In this document: one piece after another, positions 8,061 through 17,598 of the stretch
Position numbering within the stretch: the stretch's first letter is position 1
Layout: each line of letters opens with the position of its first letter
Assembly: GCA_017472635.1 (NCBI GenBank)
Contig: JAFUPU010000051.1
Span: 1 to 49,985, forward strand
DNA: 49,985 bases
From: Bacteroidaceae bacterium
Lineage (GTDB): Bacteria; Bacteroidota; Bacteroidia; Bacteroidales; Bacteroidaceae
Direction of reading: 5' to 3'
The notes under the pieces: model-generated
The model's database searches: none
What the model was told of the DNA's origin: nothing
The model's input: only the letters and a program-made list of their open reading frames with translations
Made by a program: the position numbers and the translations under genes

Positions 8061-8999
8061 ATGAAATATAGTTTTGATGGACCGCTCAGTGGTATCATCC
8101 CTCCGCTGGTGACCCCACTGAAAGACAATGAGACATTGGATGTAGAGAGTCTGGAACACTTGATAGAACATCTGATTACAGGAGGAGTACATGGTTTGTT
8201 CATCTTGGGAACAACCGGTGAAGAACAAAGTTTAAGCTATCGCATCCGTAAACAGATGATAGAAGAGACATGCCGCATAAACAAAGGACGATTGCCCGTA
8301 CTGGTGTGTGTAACCGATACCAGCATTGTAGAGAGCATCAACCTGGCACATATTGCAGCAGACTGTGGTGCATCGGGGGTAGTAAGTGCACCACCTTATT
8401 ATTTCGCAACCGGTCAACCGGAACTTGCCCAATTCTATGAAGAACTGGTTCCCCAATTGCCGTTGCCTGTATTCCTTTATAATATGCCATCACATGTCAA
8501 GGTCAGTTTTGCACCACAAACAGTTCACCGCATTGCTCAGAATCCCCAGGTGAAGGGATTCAAAGACTCATCTGCCAATGCCGTTTACTTCCAGTCAGTG
8601 ATGTACACAATGAAAGACCGCCCGGATTTTGCCATGCTGATGGGACCCGAAGAGATTACGGGCGAAAGCGTACTGCTGGGAGGTCATGGCGGCATCAATG
8701 GAGGCGCCAACATGTTTCCCGAATTGTATGTAAACATGTACAATGCTGCCAAAAGCGGCAATTTGAAAGAAGTGCTCAGGTTGCAGCAATACATCATGCA
8801 GATAAGTAGCACCATCTACACGGTGGGTCAGCATGGCTCCAGCTACCTGAAAGGTTTGAAGTGCGCCCTTTCGCTGTTAGGAGTCATCAAAGACGATTTT
8901 GTAGCCTCGCCCTTCTATAAGTTCAATGCACCCGAGCGCGAGAAAATCCGTCTGGCATTGGAAGCCTTGCCCATAGAGAATGGAAAACTGATGTTGTAA
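8061..8999 (+). CDS. dihydrodipicolinate synthase / N-acetylneuraminate lyase family aldolase
   Basis: A 312-residue class I aldolase of the DapA/NanA superfamily (TIM barrel, Schiff base on lysine). The start at 8061 follows AAAGG and lies 40 bases past the promoter -7 box. Signatures: GTTGEE at 50-55, the catalytic Tyr in YNMP (Y140), and the Schiff-base lysine in GFKDSS (K168). The family includes lysine-pathway DapA, sialic acid lyase and several sugar-acid aldolases; the sequence alone does not decide the substrate. The coupling to a sodium:solute symporter 18 bases downstream argues for a catabolic role on an imported sugar acid rather than lysine synthesis. That is inference. No other sialic acid or uronate genes are next to it. 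Confidence 0.85.
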   Translation: MKYSFDGPLSGIIPPLVTPLKDNETLDVESLEHLIEHLITGGVHGLFILGTTGEEQSLSYRIRKQMIEETCRINKGRLPVLVCVTDTSIVESINLAHIAADCGASGVVSAPPYYFATGQPELAQFYEELVPQLPLPVFLYNMPSHVKVSFAPQTVHRIAQNPQVKGFKDSSANAVYFQSVMYTMKDRPDFAMLMGPEEITGESVLLGGHGGINGGANMFPELYVNMYNAAKSGNLKEVLRLQQYIMQISSTIYTVGQHGSSYLKGLKCALSLLGVIKDDFVASPFYKFNAPEREKIRLALEALPIENGKLML

Positions 9000-9017
9000 T
9001 TCAAATATTGGAAAACC

Positions 9018-10472
9018 ATGCATATCATTGACCTGATTGTTTTTTTCATCTTTACAGGCGGCATTGTACTGTTCGGCTGCTCATTCTTTAACAAAAAAAC
9101 CTCTTCAGATGAATTCACATCCGGAGGACGCAGCCTGCCCGGATGGGTGGTAGGAATGTCTATCTTTGCCACCTATGTGAGCAGCATCAGCTACCTGGGC
9201 AACCCGGGCAAAGCTTATGCCGGTGATTGGAATCCCTTTGTATTCAGCCTTTCAATTCCTATAGCCTCCTATTTTGCAGCCAAGTATTTCGTCCCTTTTT
9301 ACCGTAGCCAAGGCAGCGTTTCGGCATATACGTTTCTCGAAGAGCGATTTGGCGTGTGGGCACGCTTGTATGCTTCGGCATGTTACCTGTTGACCCAAAT
9401 AGCCCGCATGGGGTCTATCCTCTATCTGTTGGCAGTGCCGATGAATGTACTGATGGGATGGAACATCCAACTTGTCATAGTCGTCACCAGCATTGCAATT
9501 ATTCTCTATTCGATGATGGGAGGCGTGAAGGCTGTCATATGGACCGAAGCAATTCAGGGATTCATCCTCATTGGTGGAGCACTGGTATGCCTGGCGGTAC
9601 TGATGTTCGGCATGCCTGAAGGACCATTACAGACATTTGAAATCGGCATCCGCGACCATAAGTTTGACTTGGGAAGCTTTGACTGGGGGATAGGAACCTC
9701 AACTTTCTGGGTATGCCTGATATATGGTATCTTCATCAATCTGCAGAATTACGGCATTGACCAGAACTATGTGCAGCGCTACCATGCGGCAAAAAGCGAA
9801 AAAGAGGCGAAATTCTCAGCTCTCTTTGGCGGATATCTTTACATCCCCATGTCGGCAGTCTTCTTCCTGATAGGTACAGCACTTTACGCCTATTATCAAG
9901 TCTACCCCGACCTGCTGCCTGCTGAAGGAGTGAAAGCCGACTATGTGTTCCCTTATTTCATCGCCAACCAACTGCCGGTAGGATTAACCGGCTTACTTAT
10001 AGCCTCCATCTTTGCCGCCGGAATGAGCACGGTAGCGACCAGTGTCACCAGTTCGTCTACCATCATTCTTGCCGACTATTATAAACGCATACGCAAACAA
10101 GCAGGCGAACGTGAAAGCTTGTATGTGCTGAAGTTATCCAGCCTGATTGTAGGAGTTTTGGGTATCATTGTAGCACTGGCACTGTTGAATGTCGACAGCA
10201 TATTGGATGCCTGGTGGAAGCTTTCAAGCATTTTCAGCGGTGGCATGTTAGGACTCTTCTTGTTGGGCTACATTGCACGCAAAGCACGCAATGTAGACGC
10301 AGTGATTGGTACCGCATGCGGAGTCATTGTCATTGCTTGGATTTCAGCCTCTGAGTTTCTGCATTTGCCCGATTCTGGAATACATGAATACATGGCAATC
10401 GTACTTGGCACCATCGTTATATTCCTTGTCGGTTTCTTGACAGCCAACCTGTTCCACCACCGTAAAAAGTAA
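9018..10472 (+). CDS. sodium:solute symporter family transporter
   Basis: A 484-residue integral membrane protein of the SSS family, with about 13 predicted membrane segments starting directly at the N-terminus (LIVFFIFTGGIVLFG). Family-typical segments are SGGRSLPGWVVGMSIFATYVSSISYLGNPG, an unwound first-helix region, and the conserved SIFAAGMSTVATSVTSSSTI in the sodium-binding area near residues 332-351. It should import a small organic solute with Na+ across the inner membrane. It starts 18 bases after the aldolase stop and shares its promoter; a strong hairpin follows at 10500. The solute is probably the aldolase's substrate or a precursor, which is inference from pairing. Confidence 0.9.
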   Translation: MHIIDLIVFFIFTGGIVLFGCSFFNKKTSSDEFTSGGRSLPGWVVGMSIFATYVSSISYLGNPGKAYAGDWNPFVFSLSIPIASYFAAKYFVPFYRSQGSVSAYTFLEERFGVWARLYASACYLLTQIARMGSILYLLAVPMNVLMGWNIQLVIVVTSIAIILYSMMGGVKAVIWTEAIQGFILIGGALVCLAVLMFGMPEGPLQTFEIGIRDHKFDLGSFDWGIGTSTFWVCLIYGIFINLQNYGIDQNYVQRYHAAKSEKEAKFSALFGGYLYIPMSAVFFLIGTALYAYYQVYPDLLPAEGVKADYVFPYFIANQLPVGLTGLLIASIFAAGMSTVATSVTSSSTIILADYYKRIRKQAGERESLYVLKLSSLIVGVLGIIVALALLNVDSILDAWWKLSSIFSGGMLGLFLLGYIARKARNVDAVIGTACGVIVIAWISASEFLHLPDSGIHEYMAIVLGTIVIFLVGFLTANLFHHRKK

Positions 10473-10554
10473 TTGCCGACCGGCAAACTTTTATATATGG
10501 CTTCTTCCGTCCTGCCTCTGTGTTTTGCAAACAGGGTTACAGGACGGAAGAAGC
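10473..10554 (+). terminator. terminator after the symporter
   Basis: A small hairpin TTGCCG/CGGCAA (10473-10486) directly follows the stop codon. A stronger one, GCTTCTTCCGTCCTG (10500-10514) with CAGGACGGAAGAAGC (10540-10554), is a perfect 15-bp stem followed by a T-rich stretch. It closes the aldolase-symporter operon. The gap 10473-10883 also holds the tandem repeat at 10647 and the frd promoter. Confidence 0.85.
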
Positions 10555-10646
10555 GTTTATGTATATATTTGAATAAATTTGCAGCCTATAGGGTACAGAG
10601 TGCCACTTTCTCTTTTTGCAATGAATAGCATATCAGGAACTCTTTC

Positions 10647-10692
10647 TTCGTTATATCAGTCCTATTTAATTCGTTATATCAGTCCTATTTAA
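10647..10692. repeat. perfect 23-bp tandem repeat upstream of frdC
   Basis: Two adjacent identical 23-base units (10647-10669 and 10670-10692), each starting TTCGTTATATCAG and ending CCTATTTAA. The second runs into CCTATTTAAATGGATAAAATA-like sequence that recurs with two changes at 11666-11686 in the frdC-frdA gap. It lies about 60 bases before the frd -33 box, so it could be regulatory, but no factor is recognised. Confidence 0.8.
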
Positions 10693-10753
10693 ATGGATAA
10701 AATAGAGATTCTGCAGCAGAAACTTTCAAATAGTTTATTTTTCTTTTCTTTTT

Positions 10754-10785
10754 TTTGCCTCTTTCCTTTAAAAACCTTATCTTTG
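10754..10785 (+). promoter_or_regulatory. promoter of the frdCAB operon
   Basis: TTTG (10754-10757), a 20-base spacer and TATCTTTG (10778-10785) match the Bacteroidetes consensus. The leader to frdC would be about 90 nt. Confidence 0.8.
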
Positions 10786-10883
10786 CCGAATCTGTGGCGT
10801 ATACTCTCGCTTCAAAGAAGTATATCCACACCATAAAACGGAAATAATAAAACTAACTAAAAACAATTAAATTCAAAAACTCT

Positions 10884-11591
10884 ATGTGGTTAAGTAATTC
10901 ATCTGTAGGAAGGAAAGTGGTAATGTCGGTTACCGGCGCTGCCCTTGTCCTGTTTCTGACGTTTCACATGGCAATGAACTTGGTGGCACTGATTTCTGCC
11001 GAGGGCTACAACATGATTTGTGAGTTCTTGGGTGCCAACTGGTATGCATTGGTGGCAACAGCTGGTCTTGCAGCGTTGTTTGTGATTCACATCATTTATG
11101 CTTTCTGGCTGACAATCCAAAACCGTAAAGCACGTGGAACAGAACGTTATGCTGTGACCGAACGTCGTAAAAACAAAGTAGAGTGGGCATCACAGAACAT
11201 GCTCGTTCTGGGTCTTATCGTCATTTTGGGTCTTGCCCTGCACCTTGTTCACTTTTGGGCAAAGATGCAGTTGCCCGAAATTATGCACATGACAGGTGCT
11301 CACGTGGATGCCGAAACTATGGCAAACGTTACCAATGGTGTATATCACATTCAGGCTACTTTCAGCTGTTGGGTGAATGTGGTACTTTATTTGGTATGGT
11401 TGGGTGCTCTTTGGTTCCATTTGAACCACGGATTCTGGAGTGCCATGCAAACGTTGGGATGGAACAATCAAGTATGGTTGAACCGTTGGATTTGCATCTC
11501 TAAGATTTATACAACCATTGTGGTATTAGGCTTTGCTGCCGTTGTGATAGCTTTCTATGTAAAGAGCCTTTGCTGCGGTGCTTGCTGCTAA
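10884..11591 (+). CDS. frdC: fumarate reductase/succinate dehydrogenase cytochrome b subunit
   Basis: A 235-residue membrane anchor of the b558 type, which binds haem and quinone and links the FrdAB catalytic pair to menaquinol. Five hydrophobic segments are visible, with histidines suited to haem ligation in or beside them (H28 in FLTFHMAMNLVA, HIIYAF, LHLVHFW, VYHIQATF, WFHLNHGFW). The length is normal for single-polypeptide anchors of the Bacteroidetes/Bacillus class. It is the first gene of the operon; frdA follows after a repeat-rich gap of 170 bases. In Bacteroides this complex works mainly as a fumarate reductase in anaerobic respiration. Confidence 0.95.
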   Translation: MWLSNSSVGRKVVMSVTGAALVLFLTFHMAMNLVALISAEGYNMICEFLGANWYALVATAGLAALFVIHIIYAFWLTIQNRKARGTERYAVTERRKNKVEWASQNMLVLGLIVILGLALHLVHFWAKMQLPEIMHMTGAHVDAETMANVTNGVYHIQATFSCWVNVVLYLVWLGALWFHLNHGFWSAMQTLGWNNQVWLNRWICISKIYTTIVVLGFAAVVIAFYVKSLCCGACC

Positions 11592-11605
11592 AAGAGTGAT
11601 GAGTG

Positions 11606-11716
11606 ACAAACTACGAGCTACGAGTGAGACAGTTACAAGTTGTCAGCTACGAGTTACGAGTTGTCCCTATTTAAATAAATAAAATAACTTAATAGCTATA
11701 GCTTGCAGCTGACAAC
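11606..11716. repeat. CTACGAG-type short repeats between frdC and frdA
   Basis: CTACGAG or TTACGAG occurs four times between 11611 and 11660, and GTTGTCAGCT (11639-11648) is the inverted complement of AGCTGACAAC (11707-11716). Such low-complexity runs are common between Bacteroidales genes. In the frd transcript the inverted pair could form a long-range hairpin. Confidence 0.5.
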
Positions 11717-11761
11717 CAAAAATTTTATAGCTCGTGCTTGTAGCTAACAACCGAAAAGAAT

Positions 11762-13708
11762 ATGTCAACAATCGATTCTAAAATTCCTGCCGGTCCCGTG
11801 GCAGAGAAATGGACAAACTATAAGGCTCACCAAAAGTTGGTGAACCCCGCAAACAAACGCCGCCTCGACGTTATCGTCGTAGGTACAGGTTTGGCCGGTG
11901 CTTCGGCTGCCGCTTCGTTGGGCGAAATGGGATTCAACGTGCTGAACTTCTGTATTCAGGACTCTCCCCGTCGTGCACACTCTATTGCGGCACAGGGTGG
12001 TATTAATGCCGCCAAGAACTATCAGAACGACGGAGACTCTGTTTATCGTCTGTTTTACGACACTGTAAAAGGTGGTGACTATCGTGCCCGCGAAGCCAAC
12101 GTATACCGGTTAGCAGAGGTGTCAAACAGCATCATTGACCAGTGCGTGGCACAGGGTGTTCCCTTCGCTCGCGAATATGGTGGTATGTTGGACAACCGCT
12201 CATTCGGTGGTGCTCAGGTATCACGTACATTCTATGCGAAAGGTCAGACAGGTCAACAACTTCTGCTTGGAGCCTACTCAGCATTGAGCCGCCAGGTAAA
12301 TGCCGGCACCGTAAAACTATACACCCGCTATGAGATGCAGGATGTAGTGATGGTAGACGGACGTGCACGTGGTATCATTGCAAAAAATCTGGTTACCGGA
12401 AAACTCGAACGCTTTGCAGCGCATGCTGTAGTAATAGCTACGGGTGGATACGGAAATACCTATTTCCTCTCAACTAATGCGATGGGATGTAACTGTACTG
12501 CTGCCATGGCTTGTTATCGCAAAGGAGCCTACATGGCAAATCCGGCTTACGTACAGATTCACCCCACTTGTATCCCTATTCATGGTGACAAGCAGTCAAA
12601 ACTGACATTGATGTCTGAGTCTTTACGTAACGATGGACGCATATGGGTTCCCAAGAAATTGGAAGATGCCAAAGCATTACAGGCAGGAACCAAGCGTGGC
12701 TGTGACATCCCTGATGAAGATCGTGACTTCTACTTGGAACGTCGGTATCCGGCATTCGGTAACCTCGTACCCCGCGATGTGGCAAGCCGTGCAGCTAAAG
12801 AGCGTTGCGATGCAGGCTTCGGTGTAAATAACACCGGATTGGCTGTATTCTTGGACTTCAAGTATGCCATCGAACGTTTAGGCAAAGATGTGGTTGCACA
12901 ACGCTATGGAAACTTGTTTGACATGTACGAAGAGATTACTGACGTTAGCCCTTATGAAGAACCGATGATGATTTATCCTGCCATTCACTATACGATGGGT
13001 GGTATATGGGTAGACTATGAATTGCAAACCTCTATCAAGGGACTTTTCGCTATAGGTGAATGTAACTTCTCTGACCATGGTGCAAACCGATTGGGAGCTT
13101 CTGCTTTGATGCAGGGATTGGCTGATGGTTATTTTGTATTGCCTTATACAATACAGAACTATTTGGCTGATCAGATTACCGTACCCCGTTTCTCTAAAGA
13201 TTTGCCGGAATTTGTGGAGGCAGAAAAAGCGGTACAGGCAAAGATTGACAAGCTGATGAACATCAAGGGTAAGCGTTCGGTTGACTCAATACACAAAGAA
13301 TTGGGACGAGTAATGTGGGACTACGTAGGTATGGCACGCACGGCTGAAGGCTTGAAAGAGGGTATCGAAAAGATGAAGGCTCTCCGCAAAGAATTTGATA
13401 CGAACCTGTTTATCCCTGGTACAACTGATGGCATGAATGTAGAATTGGACAAGGCTATCAGACTGGATGACTTTATCACCATGGGACAGCTCATCGCCTA
13501 CGACGCATTGAGCCGAAATGAAAGTTGCGGTGGTCACTTCCGTGAAGAATACCAAACCGAAGAGGGTGAAGCCAAACGTGACGATGAGAACTGTTTCTAC
13601 GTATCATGCTGGGAATATCAAGGCAGCGATGAGAAAGAGCCCGTCCTTCACAAGGAAAACCTCGAGTACGAAGCAATTAAGGTGCAGACGAGAAATTATA
13701 AGAATTAA
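11762..13708 (+). CDS. frdA: fumarate reductase/succinate dehydrogenase flavoprotein subunit
   Basis: The 648-residue catalytic subunit interconverts fumarate and succinate with covalently bound FAD. The dinucleotide-binding motif [12 protein letters not shown] is at 39-50, and the histidine that carries FAD is expected at H73 in [10 protein letters not shown]. Active-site and fumarate-binding segments are present: [18 protein letters not shown] (catalytic Arg region) and [28 protein letters not shown]. Length and domain order (FAD domain, capping domain, C-terminal helical domain) are complete. It lies between frdC and frdB, separated from frdB by a palindromic element of about 90 bases. The cytoplasmic side of the inner membrane is the expected site. 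Confidence 0.97.
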   Translation: MSTIDSKIPAGPVAEKWTNYKAHQKLVNPANKRRLDVIVVGTGLAGASAAASLGEMGFNVLNFCIQDSPRRAHSIAAQGGINAAKNYQNDGDSVYRLFYDTVKGGDYRAREANVYRLAEVSNSIIDQCVAQGVPFAREYGGMLDNRSFGGAQVSRTFYAKGQTGQQLLLGAYSALSRQVNAGTVKLYTRYEMQDVVMVDGRARGIIAKNLVTGKLERFAAHAVVIATGGYGNTYFLSTNAMGCNCTAAMACYRKGAYMANPAYVQIHPTCIPIHGDKQSKLTLMSESLRNDGRIWVPKKLEDAKALQAGTKRGCDIPDEDRDFYLERRYPAFGNLVPRDVASRAAKERCDAGFGVNNTGLAVFLDFKYAIERLGKDVVAQRYGNLFDMYEEITDVSPYEEPMMIYPAIHYTMGGIWVDYELQTSIKGLFAIGECNFSDHGANRLGASALMQGLADGYFVLPYTIQNYLADQITVPRFSKDLPEFVEAEKAVQAKIDKLMNIKGKRSVDSIHKELGRVMWDYVGMARTAEGLKEGIEKMKALRKEFDTNLFIPGTTDGMNVELDKAIRLDDFITMGQLIAYDALSRNESCGGHFREEYQTEEGEAKRDDENCFYVSCWEYQGSDEKEPVLHKENLEYEAIKVQTRNYKN

Positions 13709-13714
13709 GGAATA

Positions 13715-13804
13715 GACCCACCTAAATTCTCCCTGCGAGGGAGGACTTTAAATAAGTTGAGCCGTTGAGGCTCCCTCCCTCACAGGGAGGGTTGGGGTGG
13801 ATCT
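13715..13804. repeat. palindromic element between frdA and frdB
   Basis: An imperfect long inverted repeat: CCCACC-AAATT-CTCCCTGCGAGGGAGG on the left and CTCCCTCCCTCACAGGGAGG with GGGGTGG on the right, each half itself a hairpin. It fills nearly all of the 113-base gap. It resembles CCCTCC-rich intergenic palindromes frequent in Bacteroidetes genomes (recalled, not searched). In the mRNA it would fold strongly and could set the ratio of FrdB to FrdA. Confidence 0.65.
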
Positions 13805-13821
13805 CTAATTATTAAAAGAAT

Positions 13822-14577
13822 ATGGATAAGAATATATCATTCACACTTAAAGTGTGGCGTCAAGCAGGTCCTAAGGCCAAAGGCGCATTTGAAACATATC
13901 AGATGAAGGATATTCCCGGTGACACTTCTTTTCTGGAAATGTTGGATATCCTAAACGAACAGCTCATTGAGCAAGGTAAGGAACCCGTAGTGTTTGACCA
14001 CGACTGCCGCGAAGGTATTTGCGGTATGTGTTCACTCTATATCAACGGACATCCACACGGACCGGCTACGGGTGCTACAACCTGTCAGATTTATATGCGT
14101 CGCTTCAATGACGGTGACACAATCACTGTAGAACCTTGGCGTTCAGCAGGTTTTCCCGTCATCAAGGACTTAATGGTTGATAGAACGGCTTATGACAAGA
14201 TCATGCAAGCAGGCGGATATGTAAGCGTACGCACCGGACAACCTCAAGATGCCAATGCCATCCTTATTCCTAAAGCACAGGCTGACGAGGCAATGGATGC
14301 GGCTTCATGCATCGGTTGTGGAGCTTGTGTAGCTGCTTGTAAGAATGGCTCGGCAATGTTGTTTGTATCAGCTAAAGTGAGCCAATTGGCACTGTTGCCA
14401 CAAGGCAGACCCGAAGCGGCACGTCGTGCAAAAGCGATGTTGGCAAAGATGGACGAGTTGGGATTTGGTAACTGTACCAATACACGTGCCTGTGAAGCTG
14501 AATGCCCCAAATGTATCAGCATTACACATATAGCACGCTTGAACCGCGAGTTCATCAAAGCTAAATTGGCAGACTAA
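13822..14577 (+). CDS. frdB: fumarate reductase/succinate dehydrogenase iron-sulfur subunit
   Basis: A 251-residue subunit that passes electrons between the cytochrome b anchor and the flavin. The N-terminal plant-ferredoxin domain has the [2Fe-2S] cysteines C62, C67, C70 and C88 ([10 protein letters not shown] and ATTC). The C-terminal domain has [11 protein letters not shown] (C163, C166, C169, C173) and [14 protein letters not shown] (C218, C224, C228, C231), supplying [4Fe-4S] and [3Fe-4S] clusters. It is the last gene of the operon. No strong terminator is obvious: GGGCAGAC (14596-14603) and GTCTGCCC (14683-14690) could pair only over a long loop. Confidence 0.96.
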   Translation: MDKNISFTLKVWRQAGPKAKGAFETYQMKDIPGDTSFLEMLDILNEQLIEQGKEPVVFDHDCREGICGMCSLYINGHPHGPATGATTCQIYMRRFNDGDTITVEPWRSAGFPVIKDLMVDRTAYDKIMQAGGYVSVRTGQPQDANAILIPKAQADEAMDAASCIGCGACVAACKNGSAMLFVSAKVSQLALLPQGRPEAARRAKAMLAKMDELGFGNCTNTRACEAECPKCISITHIARLNREFIKAKLAD

Positions 14578-14731
14578 TAAATAAAACGGGCAGGCGGGCA
14601 GACAAGGATAGGACGACAAAAGGTCAAACGCAGCTGAAGAAGGGTCAAATGCTTCAACCTGCATGACACCGGGTCTCTCCGGGTCTGCCCACCGGCAAAA
14701 AAAACGACAAACAATAAAAACACTGGATTTT

Positions 14732-17395
14732 ATGAGAAGATTTTACACAAAAACAATGCTTATAGCTATAATGACATGTTGTATAGCTATAAGTGCTGTA
14801 GCCCAAACAGGATACATACTGACAGCTACAGGAAGTTCAAAAATAGGAGGAGGAAAAGCTTCTATATATGCTTTTGATGTAAATACGCCATGGATAGCTG
14901 ATGAAGTGTGTTATACCGACACGCTGGAAGACGATTTCGGTGTAATGGGGTGTTTGGCTGGCGATATCTATTACGCTTACATGGAGCAAGAGACTGCATC
15001 GGGAGCATCAATCATGACATTCAACTCGTTGAACATGACAACAGGAAAACGAGTGGTGATAGCAAAAGGAAATTACAGTCTGACATACGGCATAGATATG
15101 TGCTATGACGAGAAGACAGACAACATATACCTGCTCAGAGAAGAATATGTGATAGAAAACGAGGCTACAGGCGAAGGCAACTATGTAGTACAACTCTGCA
15201 CGGTTGACCGGAAAAGCGGAGAGATTGCCAGTTATGCCACATTGCCGATGGAGGCAACAGACTACAACCTGGCAGGTATCACTGCCGATGGAAACGGGAA
15301 CTTATACATCGTAGGACTCAGCCAATGGATGAATGGAGAAACAATGATGTCAAAATTCTACAACAGCCACGTGAATCTGTACAGTTTTAACCTCCAAACA
15401 AAGACATTCAGTACACTTTTTACGGAGGAGGAGAGTGCTGTCGTAAAACACAATACGGCTTTTTTGAACAGTTCATTGGGATTGCTTGACGGAAAACTGT
15501 ATCTGACATTACAAAGTGATTTGATAGTGCTTGATATCGAAACAAAGAGTGCCGCATTGAACACTGCAAAAGGTTCAGGTGAAGCCGGAGCCAATGATGC
15601 AAAAATGTTCCTGACTGAAGCGGTAGGTATCTGTTTTGCCAAATCGACCAAAGATGCTGAGGTAAAAGAAGAAGAGGAACCACAACCGCAACCACAACCA
15701 CAACCGCAACCAGATAACCGCATAATAAAGGTGGTGGAGACATATGGTGACCACATGGGAGAACGCGTAGGACAGATGACACATAAAAAAGTGTCGCTAT
15801 ACGATGGAGAAAATCGCCTAAAACGCGAGGCTACATACGGACTAAGCTATACAGGCAAGTGGGAAATTGAATATTTTGGAACATGCACTTACAATCAAGA
15901 AGGCAGATTGGCTATGACTGCCAGTCAGAAGTATGGAATCTATGACGGTACTGACTTGGCTTTTGTGGACAACAAAGACACAGTCACTTATGAATACGAT
16001 GAAGAGGGACGCAAAGTGAAAGAGACTCTGCAAGCCGGTGGATACAGCATAGCATACGAGTATGACGAAGAAGGCAGACTGGTAAAAGAGACGAAACTGG
16101 TACCTGACTACAACAATACATATGGAGGAGGTGAGTATGCAATATACGAAATTACCTATAGTGCATTCAACAGTTTCGGAAAACCCGACTCAATACATAG
16201 TACGGGATTATATGACGGAGAAAAGTATTTCGGAATATATACATACGATGAAAAGGGTCGTCAGACTGGAACACATACGTGGACGTTGGCTGACACCACC
16301 GATGTGAAAATAGAAACTTGGACCTACAACGATGATGCTACGAATGATACCATAATGATTTATAGCGTGCATGAGTGGTTTGGAGAATTTGACATGGGCG
16401 AGAAGCGTACCTTGCAAACTTATGACAACGGCAATACTAACCGCATCAAGGAGCAGAAGCAAAGCCTTGCTAATGGCACATGGGTGAATGATGCCACCTA
16501 TACCATCACTGAATTGAGCGAGATGAACCCGGATGTTGTAGCTACTCTAGAGGTGACTAATGGAACACAGGCGCATCATGAAGCAAAAGACAACTGTGCT
16601 TTGATTACCATTACTTTACCCAATGCTGCTGTAACAGGTACTTTGGCATTTGATGTCTATCGTCACGGTATCCTTCTGACCCGCCTAAATGCAACCGATG
16701 CAGTGGAAGGCAAGCTTACTTATATTGATGAAGAAGTTAAGAACGGCACATACGACTACTACGTGCAGACAGTCCTAATCAATGAACTGCTGGAAACTGA
16801 AGAGGCTCTGAACATTTCCAATGTAGAAACTTATACATTCAATGCTTACTTGCCAAAGGTAAGCAACATCAGATGTACTTCTGCCCGCTTGGAAGATGGG
16901 GTTTACTATGCCACTATCGAGTGGGATGGGGTTATCTTTGGAGAAATTGATCCGACCTCTCCGTGGATTGGTCATGCCTTCCAACGCTACAATGTCATGC
17001 TGGAGAGGATGAAAGCGGCTGACAATGCCGAAACTGACGGACAGGCGCTCACTTGGGAAGTCAACTGTGGCTATACCGGCAAAGTAAATCTCTACATTCA
17101 AACCGTTTATAAATACGGAAAAGCAAATAGTGAGATGATATCTATTGATGCGCAAGCTGTGATGGATGCCATGGGTATTGAAGAAACACAGACCGATGCC
17201 CCGTGGGCGAGAATAGATGGTCAAGTGTTGAATATAGCCAAAGCAGGAAATGTGGTTGTCTACAATGCTCAAGGTATACGAATGCTTGAAGCAGATGCAG
17301 TTACTACGCTTGACTTGAGCGTGTTACCTTTAGGCATCTATCTAGTAAAGGTAGAGACAGTCAAAGGCGTGAAGATATTAAAGGTGAAAATCTGA
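14732..17395 (+). CDS. large secreted protein with YD-like repeats and a T9SS-type C-terminal domain
   Basis: An 887-residue protein. The start at 14732 gives a clean signal peptide (MRRFYTKTMLIAIM..., cleavage near AVAQ); an in-frame upstream ATG at 14663 would add 23 non-signal residues and is rejected. The first 310 residues look like a repeated beta-propeller-style segment. A linker of five Pro-Gln pairs (about 317-327) follows an acidic patch. Next come repeated Tyr-Asp units (YEYDEEGRKVKET, YEYDEEGRLVKETK, YTYDEKGRQTGT) recalling RHS/YD repeats, then two beta-sandwich-like regions. The last 70 residues (VVVYNAQGIRMLEA, LDLSVLPLGIYLVKVE, GVKILKVKI) resemble the type IX secretion sorting domain. 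The substrate is unknown. It precedes a second protein of the same general design. Confidence 0.8.
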   Translation: MRRFYTKTMLIAIMTCCIAISAVAQTGYILTATGSSKIGGGKASIYAFDVNTPWIADEVCYTDTLEDDFGVMGCLAGDIYYAYMEQETASGASIMTFNSLNMTTGKRVVIAKGNYSLTYGIDMCYDEKTDNIYLLREEYVIENEATGEGNYVVQLCTVDRKSGEIASYATLPMEATDYNLAGITADGNGNLYIVGLSQWMNGETMMSKFYNSHVNLYSFNLQTKTFSTLFTEEESAVVKHNTAFLNSSLGLLDGKLYLTLQSDLIVLDIETKSAALNTAKGSGEAGANDAKMFLTEAVGICFAKSTKDAEVKEEEEPQPQPQPQPQPDNRIIKVVETYGDHMGERVGQMTHKKVSLYDGENRLKREATYGLSYTGKWEIEYFGTCTYNQEGRLAMTASQKYGIYDGTDLAFVDNKDTVTYEYDEEGRKVKETLQAGGYSIAYEYDEEGRLVKETKLVPDYNNTYGGGEYAIYEITYSAFNSFGKPDSIHSTGLYDGEKYFGIYTYDEKGRQTGTHTWTLADTTDVKIETWTYNDDATNDTIMIYSVHEWFGEFDMGEKRTLQTYDNGNTNRIKEQKQSLANGTWVNDATYTITELSEMNPDVVATLEVTNGTQAHHEAKDNCALITITLPNAAVTGTLAFDVYRHGILLTRLNATDAVEGKLTYIDEEVKNGTYDYYVQTVLINELLETEEALNISNVETYTFNAYLPKVSNIRCTSARLEDGVYYATIEWDGVIFGEIDPTSPWIGHAFQRYNVMLERMKAADNAETDGQALTWEVNCGYTGKVNLYIQTVYKYGKANSEMISIDAQAVMDAMGIEETQTDAPWARIDGQVLNIAKAGNVVVYNAQGIRMLEADAVTTLDLSVLPLGIYLVKVETVKGVKILKVKI

Positions 17396-17433
17396 CTATA
17401 ACCAAAAGATTAAAGAGGTTGTAAGATTAAAAG

Positions 17434-17503
17434 CACTTTGCGTCGGTTGAAAGATTGAGAAATCAAAAGATTGAACTCTTAACTTCTCAACCGACACAAA
17501 GTG
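17434..17503 (+). terminator. long inverted repeat after the first secreted protein
   Basis: CACTTTGCGTCGGTTGA (17434-17450) pairs with TCAACCGACACAAAGTG (17487-17503) over 17 positions with one mismatch. It starts 38 bases after the stop codon. A terminator is the simplest reading; the T-tract is weak. Confidence 0.5.
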
Positions 17504-17598
17504 TTCTCAATCACATAAATGGTGCAAAGATTCCATAAAGACCTCAACCGGCACGAAATACCCCCAATCGGCACGAAGTTTTTTTAGCTTACAGAGAT

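Noticed and set aside
10647..10692. Possible CRISPR array
   Set aside because: Only two directly adjacent units without spacers, and no cas genes.
14596..14690. Terminator after frdB
   Set aside because: GGGCAGAC/GTCTGCCC can pair but only over a 79-base loop with no T-tract; too weak to call.
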